A DNA stretch of 64,000 nucleotides from Flavobacterium orientale (lineage in GTDB: Bacteria; Bacteroidota; Bacteroidia; Flavobacteriales; Flavobacteriaceae). The position numbers and the translations under genes were made by a program. Positions 18,866 through 26,691 of this stretch are shown here, piece after piece. The first letter of the stretch is position 1. The number at the start of each line of letters is the position of its first letter. The notes below the pieces were generated by a model. The model worked only from the letters and a program-made list of their open reading frames with translations, was not told the DNA's origin and made no database searches. Where the stretch lies: positions 1 to 64,000 of the forward strand of contig NZ_BMFG01000008.1 in the NCBI RefSeq assembly GCF_014638005.1, in the 5' to 3' direction.

Positions 18866-18976
18866 ATTGTATCAAAAAAGAAACAGCGATTTCAATTTGA
18901 ACAAATGTAATGATTTCGTCAAATCTTTCATGTCGAGAAGTTGAAAAGAATATGTTTAATTAAAAATTGTAATGCG

Positions 18977-19150
18977 ATGGCAAAAAATCCACCAAAAGAC
19001 AATTCAAGAATAGGTGCTGTAAAAGACAGAACTCAGGTTCAAAACCCAAAAACTGGACTTTGGACAAAAAGAGATTCTGATACAGGTAGATTTATGGATG
19101 TAAAAACATCTAGCCCTACACCTTTCAAAGGAATTACTAAAGAAAAGTAA
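18977..19150 (+). CDS. 57-aa basic protein at the head of the CBASS locus
   Basis: From ATG 18977 (an in-frame TTG 36 bp upstream would add 12 residues, less likely): begins MAKNPPKDNSRIGAVKDRTQ and continues with NPKTGLWTKRDSDTGRFMDV and a PFKG near the end. Small, Lys/Arg/Gly-rich, no membrane segment. The regular NPKTG-W-KRD-TGRFMD pattern looks conserved rather than random, and I believe such small proteins occur beside other mobile or defence loci. First gene after the repressor operators, same strand as the CBASS genes. Function unknown. Confidence 0.7.
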   Translation: MAKNPPKDNSRIGAVKDRTQVQNPKTGLWTKRDSDTGRFMDVKTSSPTPFKGITKEK

Positions 19151-19222
19151 ACACAACTTTTATAAATGTGTTAGGTTAAGTTTTTCCACCTTAAGTGAAA
19201 AGCATAATTAAATTTAAATGAA

Positions 19223-19378
19223 ATGATTAATACTTTGTCAATTTCAAAAGATAGTGTGAGTTTATGCTATAAAAATAGTTGTTTACACGCAAAAGGTTCA
19301 AACGCGAACTTATTAGCTATTGGTGCTTTTGCGATGTTGATACTTATTGGTATAGCTGCATTATCTAAATCAAATTAA
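19223..19378 (+). CDS. 51-aa one-transmembrane peptide in the CBASS locus
   Basis: Starts at ATG 19223 and ends at 19378. A polar N-terminus (SISKDSVSLCYKNSCLHAKG) with two cysteines is followed by one clear membrane helix (LLAIGAFAMLILIGIAAL, about 30-47) and a SKSN tail. It lies 48 bp before the NUDIX gene, with a hairpin between. Known CBASS effectors with NUDIX domains carry N-terminal membrane helices; here the NUDIX protein has none, so this peptide may be the separate membrane part. That link is inference. Confidence 0.6.
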   Translation: MINTLSISKDSVSLCYKNSCLHAKGSNANLLAIGAFAMLILIGIAALSKSN

Positions 19379-19387
19379 AAACGATTT

Positions 19388-19408
19388 GGGGTGAAACGCC
19401 CCTATTTT
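19388..19408 (+). terminator. Small hairpin between the TM peptide and the NUDIX gene
   Basis: GGGG-TGAAACG-CCCC followed by TATTTT, 10 bp after the peptide stop codon. Short stem, so more likely an attenuator or RNA-processing point than a full stop; it would allow different dosage of the peptide and the downstream enzymes. Confidence 0.45.
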
Positions 19409-19426
19409 AAATAAAACATTTAACTA

Positions 19427-20182
19427 ATGGCAGAACTATTAACCACATTCTTAAAACCAATATTTACAAAAGGTTTAACAATAGCTTGGGAAAACAGAAA
19501 TCATTTAGCAACTTATTTTAAAACAAAAATAGGAAGTTATAAAAATAAAGACATACGTTTTTCAATAAGCTATTTATTTAAAATTCAAATTCCATATTCT
19601 AACAAATATTTACTTGTAAAAAATAGAAGAATTGAAAATCAATTACAGCCCGTAGGAGGTGCATACAAAAGATACGGAGATGACTCACTTTTTAACAAGT
19701 GGGAGTATAAACCTGATAATAATAAAAATGGATTAAATGTAGATGAAAAAAGCAATTCGGATTTACGATTTATGGTAAGAGGAAAATATGCAATTGAAGT
19801 AATGAATTGGTTCGAAAGTATGAAAGAAAGAGAAACTGATCCATACAGAGAATTTAAAGAAGAATTGTTGGATACTAATATTTTAGACAAAAATATTTTT
19901 CAAAGTATTCAGCACAAACACATAAAAAGATTTTCTAAAAACTTGGCATGGAGTGATTTTTTCAGCTGCTATGAAATTTTAATTTTTGATGTTTTTGAAC
20001 TGATACCAAATGATAAACAAAGGCAGTTTTTAATTGAATTAGAAAAAAAAGGCACAAATCTAAATAATGATTATGCAATTGTTGAATGTGATAATATTGA
20101 ACAATTACGATATATGGAAAATGGTAAACAAGTTGCTCGAATCGGACAACACACAAAATTAATAATAAATAAAACTTTTTAA
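19427..20182 (+). CDS. SMODS-associated NUDIX-domain protein (CBASS)
   Basis: 251 aa, no membrane helix. A NUDIX-like centre is seen: YLLVKNRR and LQPVGGAYKRYG (about 62-85) and the box remnant REFKEELLD (Arg141-Glu142 with Glu145-Glu146). The first half of the NUDIX signature (Gly and Glu about 14 and 8 residues earlier) is not kept, so it more likely binds than cleaves a nucleotide. This matches the SMODS-associated NUDIX family found beside cGAS-like cyclases, where it acts as sensor of the cyclic oligonucleotide. Stop is 2 bp before the cyclase start. Confidence 0.8.
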   Translation: MAELLTTFLKPIFTKGLTIAWENRNHLATYFKTKIGSYKNKDIRFSISYLFKIQIPYSNKYLLVKNRRIENQLQPVGGAYKRYGDDSLFNKWEYKPDNNKNGLNVDEKSNSDLRFMVRGKYAIEVMNWFESMKERETDPYREFKEELLDTNILDKNIFQSIQHKHIKRFSKNLAWSDFFSCYEILIFDVFELIPNDKQRQFLIELEKKGTNLNNDYAIVECDNIEQLRYMENGKQVARIGQHTKLIINKTF

Positions 20183-20184
20183 TA

Positions 20185-21360
20185 ATGATTGATATTTTTA
20201 AAGACTATGTTCTTCAACGAGAAGAACTTTTGGCAAGAATTGCTCAAGAATTACAACTTGACAAAACAAGGTTGGAACGAATGGAAACCGCATATAATGC
20301 AGTTGCAGAAGTTTTAAAAAATGATGATAATTTTTTTAATGATTTAGAAATTGAAGTTTATGCTCAAGGTTCAAAAAGAACAGGCACAACAGTAAAACCA
20401 ATAAATGGTGATGATTTTGATTTAGATACGGTACTTCATATTTATGATATATATTATAATCATTCTCCTGAAAATATATATAATGCTTTGGTTAATGCGT
20501 TGAATAAAGACGAGTATTACAAAACTATAATGGAGAAGAAAAAAAGGTGTGTGAGAATAAATTATAAAAGTGATTTTCACATGGACATATTACCTGCATG
20601 TATGCCAAATAGTTTTGATAAAGAAAATATAAGAATTCCAGAAAAGGAATTAAGAAATTGGTCATATGGAAATCCCAAAGGACATGCTAATTGGTTTTTA
20701 AACATCGCAAATTCAGTTGAAAAACCTATGCTTCGTGAATTTTCATCTGTTCTCCTTGAAGCTAAAGTTGAAACTGAACCATTACCGGAAGAGTTGTATT
20801 TGAAAACACCTTTACAAAGAGGTGTTCAATTATTAAAACGTTGTAGAGATATTTATTTTCAAGATAAAGATAATAGAGTTTCAAGCATAGTAATTACAAC
20901 TTTAGTTGCCTCGCTCTATCAAGGCGAAAATTCAATATTTGAAACAATAGATAACGTTTCAAGACGAATCAAGGAAAACTATTTAGAAGCAGTAAAAAAG
21001 GGATACAAATTTAAAGTCATCAATCCTGTAAATTCTTCAGAGGACTTTACTGATTCATGGACAAATGAACATTATATTAGTTTTTATGACTTTATTTCAG
21101 ATTTCTATACAAAATGGCAAAATCTTAAAACGTCTTTTGAAACAGGAAAAGAGGATTATATTAAACTATTTGGTGAAGGAATTTACAAAAAATCATTAAA
21201 TGAACAATTTAAAACATTTTCAAACTCTACAACGGATGGTTTAGCAAAATCAAGTGGATTAATTGTAGGTGGTTCTGCTTTAACTAATTCATCAGGAAAT
21301 ATTAACGAAAATCAAGGAATCAAAAATGAACCTCATCGCAATTTTGGCGGAAAATATTAA
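20185..21360 (+). CDS. cGAS/DncV-like nucleotidyltransferase (CD-NTase) of a CBASS system
   Basis: 391 aa. Nucleotidyltransferase core: the GS motif (Gly62-Ser63 in QGSKRTGT), the metal-binding pair Asp79-Leu-Asp81 (in DDFDLDTVL) and the third acid Asp134 (in FHMDILPA). The C-terminal half is the helical SMODS domain. On phage infection such enzymes make a cyclic di- or trinucleotide that switches on the effector; which one cannot be read here. The chain ends NFGGKY: a Gly-Gly next to the C-terminus fits enzymes that are joined to targets by the partner E2, though two more residues follow. Overlaps the E2 gene by 35 bp. Confidence 0.95.
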   Translation: MIDIFKDYVLQREELLARIAQELQLDKTRLERMETAYNAVAEVLKNDDNFFNDLEIEVYAQGSKRTGTTVKPINGDDFDLDTVLHIYDIYYNHSPENIYNALVNALNKDEYYKTIMEKKKRCVRINYKSDFHMDILPACMPNSFDKENIRIPEKELRNWSYGNPKGHANWFLNIANSVEKPMLREFSSVLLEAKVETEPLPEELYLKTPLQRGVQLLKRCRDIYFQDKDNRVSSIVITTLVASLYQGENSIFETIDNVSRRIKENYLEAVKKGYKFKVINPVNSSEDFTDSWTNEHYISFYDFISDFYTKWQNLKTSFETGKEDYIKLFGEGIYKKSLNEQFKTFSNSTTDGLAKSSGLIVGGSALTNSSGNINENQGIKNEPHRNFGGKY

Positions 21361-21772
21361 ATCCAATCAAAAAAATCAATGGTACTCGTTTTTACAGAAT
21401 GAAAAGTTTTTAGTCGAAAAGCATTTTGATTGGCTTAGTTTAAATATAAATATTGAAAGCAAATCTATAATTGGTAAAGGTACGTTGAATATGGCGGGTA
21501 AAAGTTACATTATTTTACTCTCTTATTCACCGTATCATTCATATAGATACGATAGAATTTACATCCAAGATTCTTCGATTGAATATAATAATGATATCCA
21601 TTTGTATTGGGACAAATCATTATGTTTATATCATCCAAAATTCGACAAACCCCTATTAAATACAATTCCATTATATAAAATGATTCCTTGGATAAGTGAA
21701 TGGATAGTTTTTTATGAACAATGGAAAAAGTACGGAGTTTGGTTAGGAGATGAAATCAAACACTCTTTATAA
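21326..21772 (+). CDS. Bacterial E2-like conjugating protein (type II-short CBASS)
   Basis: 148 aa. The signature is SLCLYHPKFD with candidate catalytic Cys100, followed by IPWISEWIVFYEQWKKYGVW, the usual C-terminus of E2-like proteins in CBASS loci that lack an E1-E2 fusion. Such proteins attach the C-terminus of the CD-NTase to targets and so raise or limit its activity. The ATG at 21326 lies inside the cyclase gene; the overlap implies coupled translation. No E1 or JAB peptidase gene is nearby, which defines the short type. Confidence 0.88.
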   Translation: MNLIAILAENIKSNQKNQWYSFLQNEKFLVEKHFDWLSLNINIESKSIIGKGTLNMAGKSYIILLSYSPYHSYRYDRIYIQDSSIEYNNDIHLYWDKSLCLYHPKFDKPLLNTIPLYKMIPWISEWIVFYEQWKKYGVWLGDEIKHSL

Positions 21773-21778
21773 GTTGTT

Positions 21779-21804
21779 AATAGGTTAAAAACCTATTTTT
21801 TTTT
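21779..21804 (+). terminator. Intrinsic terminator of the CBASS operon
   Basis: AATAGGTT, a 3-nt loop, AACCTATT, then a run of about eight T, starting 6 bp after the E2 stop codon. Confidence 0.85.
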
Positions 21805-21833
21805 ATATTTACATTTCACTGAAAACCACTTTG

Positions 21834-21923
21834 ATGAAAAATACTTCTAAATCAATTTTTTTTTTAATATCGTCAAAAGACTATAAGAAATGGAGAGTTT
21901 CAATAGATTTAATGAAACGCTAA
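21834..21923 (+). CDS. Doubtful 29-aa ORF between the CBASS and DUF2971 genes
   Basis: ATG 21834 to TAA 21923, starting MKNTSKSIFFLISSKDYKKW. Basic, one weakly hydrophobic stretch, no recognisable family. It sits just after the CBASS terminator. It may be a remnant; the coding call is weak. Confidence 0.2.
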   Translation: MKNTSKSIFFLISSKDYKKWRVSIDLMKR

Positions 21924-21978
21924 TTAAGTATATGAATAAATTAAACAAGTGAATAAATAGATAAAGAATTATTTAAAT

Positions 21979-22770
21979 ATGAGTAATCAACATAAATTTT
22001 GGCAAAAGAAAAATCCAAACTTAATATTTTATGATTCATTTGTTAAACCAATTTATAAATATGTTTCTTATGAAACTGCAATTAAAATTTTGGAATCAAA
22101 TACTCTCAATTATTCGTCGCCCCTATCATTTAATGATCCGTTTGACATGACAACATCATTTATCGACTGTAATCTTGATGCTGAGGATATTGCTTTATTA
22201 TTTAATGATTTAGACATGCCGTTAGAAAACAAGCAACATATGATATTTTTATATCAAAAACAACCAGAGCTACTGTCAAAACTTTTTGAAGAAACATTTA
22301 AAGATGAACAAAAGAATTTTGGTATTTCTTGCTTTTCAAAATCATACGAAAATACTTTGATGTGGAGTCACTATAGTGATAAACATAATGGAATTTGCTT
22401 AGGCTTTACTTTTAAAGATTATAATAATGAAAACTTTTTTCAAGCCTCTGTTAATTATGTTGATAAACTCGTAAAGAATCACATTATCAAAAACACAAAA
22501 CAAACTATGTATGATTGGGCTTTTACTAAATCTCATGTTTGGCAATACGAAGAAGAAGTAAGAAGAATACATATTAATGGAAATGGATTGATTCCATTTA
22601 TTAAAAAAGATTTATATGGGATTTATTATGGATTACGGGTTACTAATGAACGAATTTATTTAATTGAAAAACTACTTGCAAAAAATGAATATGATGTTAA
22701 AGAACGAAAAAAAATGGAAATTAATCCTGAAACATTCGATTTGATTGCAATTGACAACAAACTTCCTTAA
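21979..22770 (+). CDS. DUF2971-domain protein
   Basis: 263 aa, cytoplasmic. The DUF2971 pattern is clear: KYVSYETAIKILESNTLNYS and LSFNDPFDM near the N-terminus, then GISCFSKSYENTLMWSHYSD and GICLGFTF, and a basic C-terminal half with VWQYEEEVRRI. Members are frequent in defence islands and next to toxins; biochemical role unknown. It lies directly after the CBASS locus on the same strand, but a terminator lies between, so it is an independent unit. Confidence 0.88.
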   Translation: MSNQHKFWQKKNPNLIFYDSFVKPIYKYVSYETAIKILESNTLNYSSPLSFNDPFDMTTSFIDCNLDAEDIALLFNDLDMPLENKQHMIFLYQKQPELLSKLFEETFKDEQKNFGISCFSKSYENTLMWSHYSDKHNGICLGFTFKDYNNENFFQASVNYVDKLVKNHIIKNTKQTMYDWAFTKSHVWQYEEEVRRIHINGNGLIPFIKKDLYGIYYGLRVTNERIYLIEKLLAKNEYDVKERKKMEINPETFDLIAIDNKLP

Positions 22771-22839
22771 TTAAAATATTTAACTTTTAAACAATAAGCT
22801 GACTTTTTAAAAAATGAGGCATAATATTGAGGCGATTTA

Positions 22840-23056
22840 AAAACGCTATCTCTCCGCTGCTCAATGGAATGTTTTGTTATATTTGTAATAGCTTGGTGTT
22901 GGTTTATTGCCACCGAAAGCAAGCCACAGAACTTTCCACGGAGTGAAAGCTTTTTCAGACTTTCTCTTAACTTGCACCTTTCCGCAAGCGGAAAAATGCC
23001 AGCGGAAAGCTCCCGCTTATTGGCAATAATACAGCGAGAACCGAGACCATAAATCA
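22840..23056. repeat. Inverted-repeat-rich spacer before the PIN-like gene (cassette-boundary type)
   Basis: Contains GAATGTTTTGTTATATTTGT (with a TATATTTG box at 22878), AGCTTGGTGTTGG, AAGCCACAGAACTTTCC, nested hairpins (TTTCCGC-AA-GCGGAAA) and a distal GGCAATAA that pairs with TTATTGCC near 22905. Nearly the same start recurs at 32505-32600. The element carries the only promoter-like box for the next gene. Confidence 0.6.
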
Positions 23057-23069
23057 ACACAATATTACT

Positions 23070-24077
23070 TTGGATCATTTTTATTTCATTTCGGATTTCG
23101 GTAAAGCAACTCTTCCTTCTAAATTGGAATTAGCTGAATTTTCTAAAAATGGTGAAAATATTCTTTTAGTACTCGATAGTTGTGTTTGTATAGATATCGT
23201 AAATATATTTTCAGAAAAAGAAAATTCTAAAGTAGACAAAACAAGGATTTATAATTTGATAGAATATGCTCAAAAGCATAACATAAATCAGTTTTCATTG
23301 TATTCATTAGTAGAGTCATGCTATGATCGAAAAACAAAAAATATTCTACCAGGAAAATTTTTTGATTTTAAGAATAAAATCGACTTTGCTTTTCAGGTCC
23401 CAATTGCAAAGCTTAAAAAGAATAATTACAATTTTGAAAGCTTGAATTTTAAAGCCCCTGAAATTAAAAATCAACTGTTAAATTTACTTATGGACGAAAG
23501 AGTTAATATATTTTATGCTGGTCTACTTAAAATATGTGAAATTGCACAAAGAGGATTAAAGACAGATTGTGCAGAAAAAAATATTCTTGAGTTTATAGAA
23601 TGGATGGAAAATGAGCTAGATGTCATTTTAGGTTATGAATACATGCTTGCTTTGCAAATATTTGGTGGCAATACAAAGTTTCGATCAATGTTAAAAATTG
23701 GGTCATCTGCTAAAGAAAAAATATTGAAAGCTGCTTGGGCAACAGCTTGGGATTTATTTCATGCAAAAGTGAGCTGTCATAGAGATCAATTAACTCAAAT
23801 AGTCAATCAAAAAGTTTATCCAATTTTTGTCACGAAAGACTCAAACTTATTCGAGTTGATTTCACCACAAGTCGATTCTTATTTTAGATATGAACATACA
23901 AGGTTAAGTTTGATAGATGGGAATATTCCTCAATGTTATTCGAAAAGTTTTATGGATATTTTAAACAAAAAGTTCATTGAACTAAACTTAAAAAGAATAC
24001 ACAAAAACACTAACCGAACAATTGAATCTGAAAGAATTAAACTTATAATAAAAAGGCTTGAAGATAGTTTGAACTAA
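23070..24077 (+). CDS. PIN-like domain protein, probable nuclease
   Basis: 335 aa from a TTG start at 23070; no in-frame ATG lies in the first 130 codons, so a TTG (or an ATT just upstream) must be used. Acidic residues in PIN-like places: Asp36 (ILLVLDSCVCIDIVN), Asp228 (ATAWDLFHAK) and Asp257 (FVTKDSNLFEL). These suggest a PIN-family metal-dependent RNase, larger than a normal VapC toxin and without a visible antitoxin gene. Lies in the defence cluster, flanked by long inverted-repeat spacers. Assignment is from motif spacing only. Confidence 0.6.
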   Translation: MDHFYFISDFGKATLPSKLELAEFSKNGENILLVLDSCVCIDIVNIFSEKENSKVDKTRIYNLIEYAQKHNINQFSLYSLVESCYDRKTKNILPGKFFDFKNKIDFAFQVPIAKLKKNNYNFESLNFKAPEIKNQLLNLLMDERVNIFYAGLLKICEIAQRGLKTDCAEKNILEFIEWMENELDVILGYEYMLALQIFGGNTKFRSMLKIGSSAKEKILKAAWATAWDLFHAKVSCHRDQLTQIVNQKVYPIFVTKDSNLFELISPQVDSYFRYEHTRLSLIDGNIPQCYSKSFMDILNKKFIELNLKRIHKNTNRTIESERIKLIIKRLEDSLN

Positions 24078-24084
24078 TGATAAT

Positions 24085-24600
24085 TTCTACTACTGCCAAC
24101 AGCTGGTAAACACCATTTCTGATTTAGTTAAAAAAGCTAACAGTTTTTTCCATAACTTTGTTTTCGATAGACGAGAGATTCCGTTTTTTTTCCGGAACGT
24201 AGCCTACCAGCGAAACTTTGGAGAAAAAGTCTCCGACTTTTTCTCCAACAAGCGGGAACTTTGCACGGAGAGAAAGCTCTTTCAGACCTTCTCTCAACTT
24301 GCACCCTTGTGCAATCGGAGGTTTCTTCTTTTCCGAATATTGTTATTTTAAGGTCTACTAACGGTCTAGAATATTAGCATTAGCGGTTTAAAAACCACTA
24401 TCTTTTCGGTTCTATACTTACCTTTATTAATATTCATTTTGTTTCAATTTAGCACTAAAACCGCTATTGCTTATATACATTGTTACCTGCTGGCTTTCTT
24501 CCGTTCTGCTTGGTTTTCAGCGTTGGCAAAGACATACTCTTTTGCAATTTTTAACTTGCGTGTCGGCTGGTGCGAATAGCAAATGTGTATGACTTAGCGT
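24085..24600. repeat. Two abutting inverted-repeat spacers between convergent genes
   Basis: No gene. Left part: TGCCAACAGCTGGTAAACAC and a run of short hairpins (AGAAAAAGTCTCCGACTTTTTCT). Right part: TAGCATTAGCGGTTTAAAAAC pairs with the distal AAAACCGCTATTGC, and the segment ends CATTGTTACCTGCTGGC. The layout (long imperfect dyad with internal hairpins) matches the spacers at 33.6, 34.6 and 35.3 kb. Confidence 0.5.
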
Positions 24601-24607
24601 TGACTAT

Positions 24608-25864
24608 TTATACAAAATCCAATGGTTCAAAATCAATATCCGCATTTGAAAAAGAATCGTAAATTTTAAATATTCCTTCTTCTAACCAAACAACTTTAAT
24701 ATTTTCAGCTGTACAAAATTCAATTAAACTTAATTGCGGTTTTTGAGAATAAACTAAAAATTCTTTTATATCCTCGTATTCCATTTGACTGCTTACGATT
24801 GAAAACTTATAATATTTAAGCTGTCCAATTCCTTTAATAGTCTGTTTTTCTTGGTCAGACATTGAGTTTAAAATAGTTTTAATTTCAAAAACTAAAGCTG
24901 TTTCTTCCATAGTCGACAAACAATCAAACTTACCTTCATAAAGTTCAAATGCTCTTTCCTCACAGAATAGTCCAAGTTGTCTAACTATTTCTTGATGATG
25001 TGATAATCTTTGTTGCCTAATCAAAATAGATTGAGTTAGGTCAATTGTTACTGATGAAATAGTATTAAAAATTGGGTCTATTGCAATTGTTTCCGCTGTT
25101 ACTAGTCTATATTGTGAATATGGAATACCATCTTGATTTGTAGATCCTTGTGGAATTTCTGTCGATATTTCATCTTCTGTTACAATAAGCTGTCCAATCG
25201 GAAAAGAGTTGTTACCACGCCTTTCAATATCGCCTAATTGTTCTGCCAATGATGGTAATATTTTGACGGCATTTTTTGCCGTGTGTTCTGTTAAGTTTAA
25301 AACTTGTAATATATTATTAAACTCTTCATTAGATAAATCCAGGATTCTTTGATATTCCTCTACAGAATTATTTTCTGCGTCTAAAGCCAACATCAATTTT
25401 CGAGTTTCTATGCCAGGATTATCTCTTACCAAACTTAATAAAATAGGGTAAGGGTAACTAATTTCTCCATCTGCTCCTTCAATACCCATTTGTAGAATGG
25501 CATTTCTCCAAAGTGGTAAGCGTAAGGCTTCGTCGTTAGTTGAAAGTAGTCTAATTGCTGTAGGGCTTAAGTATGCCGATTTATCAGCCGCAACAGTTAA
25601 TAAACCAAGTAATTGCAAAAACCTTCTAGTTTCTCTTGCAGCTGTGTAATAACTTCGATTTGAGGGTGTGTTAGCACTTTGTTCAATTAAATAATCTTCA
25701 ATTGATTGACCTTGAGTTCGAGGAAATATAACTTGATTTACTAAAAGTCTTTCTCCTAAATTTTCATCTCTTAATGGGACTTCTTCTTCAATTAGTTCTT
25801 TAACAGTTACTAAAGCTCGGTAGAACTTATCTAATTGCACAAATTGATGTGGAATGTTTTTCAT
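24608..25864 (-). CDS. PD-(D/E)xK restriction endonuclease of the R-M operon
   Basis: 418 aa. The C-terminal third holds a nuclease motif: Asp314 (GKFDCL) followed by Glu327-x-Lys329 (LVFEIKTI), then IKGIGQLKYYKF, a typical helix after the core. The N-terminal half (about 1-200) is helical with repeated winged-helix-like parts and may recognise DNA. It is the last gene of a minus-strand operon after two methyltransferases, exactly where the cognate endonuclease should be. Specificity is unknown. Confidence 0.82.
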   Translation of the reverse strand: MKNIPHQFVQLDKFYRALVTVKELIEEEVPLRDENLGERLLVNQVIFPRTQGQSIEDYLIEQSANTPSNRSYYTAARETRRFLQLLGLLTVAADKSAYLSPTAIRLLSTNDEALRLPLWRNAILQMGIEGADGEISYPYPILLSLVRDNPGIETRKLMLALDAENNSVEEYQRILDLSNEEFNNILQVLNLTEHTAKNAVKILPSLAEQLGDIERRGNNSFPIGQLIVTEDEISTEIPQGSTNQDGIPYSQYRLVTAETIAIDPIFNTISSVTIDLTQSILIRQQRLSHHQEIVRQLGLFCEERAFELYEGKFDCLSTMEETALVFEIKTILNSMSDQEKQTIKGIGQLKYYKFSIVSSQMEYEDIKEFLVYSQKPQLSLIEFCTAENIKVVWLEEGIFKIYDSFSNADIDFEPLDFV

Positions 25865-25878
25865 TGAATTAACAGAAA

Positions 25879-26691
25879 TTAAATTTCTGCTAATATACCA
25901 TTTGTATTAATTTCTATCTCAATTTTATTATTATCATTTAAATCTTCCAAGCGACTATTTGCGATTTTAATGTAATCTCTGTTTTTTTCGAATGCGATAA
26001 AATTTCTATTATTTTTTACTGCACTAACGCATTCACTACCAGAACCACCAAATGGAATTAGAACTAAATCATTTTCGTTCGAAAAATGTTTGATTATTCT
26101 ATCACAAATTGCTAATGGTTTTTGAGTTGGATGGTCAACTTTTTCATTGGCAAATCTTTTACCTGCTAAAACAGGAATATTCCACACATCACCTGAGTGT
26201 TTACCATTAGGATTTGGTATCCAAACTTTACCGTTTTTGGTTATTTTATTTTTTAATCTTTCTTTGCTTTTATATGGCTCTCTTATTTGATGATAAGTGT
26301 AATCATCAGTTTTTGAAAACCAAAGTATAGGTTCGTAATTTGCCGAAGGTGAATTTTTATAACCTGAAAAACTATTTTCATAATGCCAAATTATTTGCCT
26401 TCTATATTTTAAATCTTTTTCATATAGATATACATGTAGATGACATAAATAATGGTGGATGCCATAAATGAAAATTGAACCGGTAGGTTTTAATTTTGTG
26501 ATTGCAACATCAAGCCATTGTTTCGACCATTTTATCCATCCGTTTACATCGTTCCAATTATCTGATGAATTTCCAAAATCCTTGTTGAGATTGTAAGGTG
26601 GGTCAGCTATTATCAAATCAACAGAATCATTTGCTAATTTCTTCATTTGCTTAATGCAGTCTCCGTAATGTATTTTATTTGTCTCAATCAT
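25879..26691 (-). CDS. DNA adenine methyltransferase (beta-type, DPPY)
   Basis: 270 aa. Catalytic motif IV is Asp30-Pro-Pro-Tyr33 near the N-terminus and the SAM-binding motif (LIPFGGSGSE) near residue 215, with HPTQKP before it; this order is that of beta-class N6-adenine enzymes. Overlaps the upstream methyltransferase gene by 8 bp and is followed after 14 bp by the endonuclease gene. Confidence 0.92.
   Translation of the reverse strand: MIETNKIHYGDCIKQMKKLANDSVDLIIADPPYNLNKDFGNSSDNWNDVNGWIKWSKQWLDVAITKLKPTGSIFIYGIHHYLCHLHVYLYEKDLKYRRQIIWHYENSFSGYKNSPSANYEPILWFSKTDDYTYHQIREPYKSKERLKNKITKNGKVWIPNPNGKHSGDVWNIPVLAGKRFANEKVDHPTQKPLAICDRIIKHFSNENDLVLIPFGGSGSECVSAVKNNRNFIAFEKNRDYIKIANSRLEDLNDNNKIEIEINTNGILAEI

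Noticed and set aside
22878..22885. Integron integrase-type att site
   Set aside because: No GTTRRRY/RYYYAAC core could be found in the spacer and no integrase gene is in the window; only a cassette-like layout is claimed.
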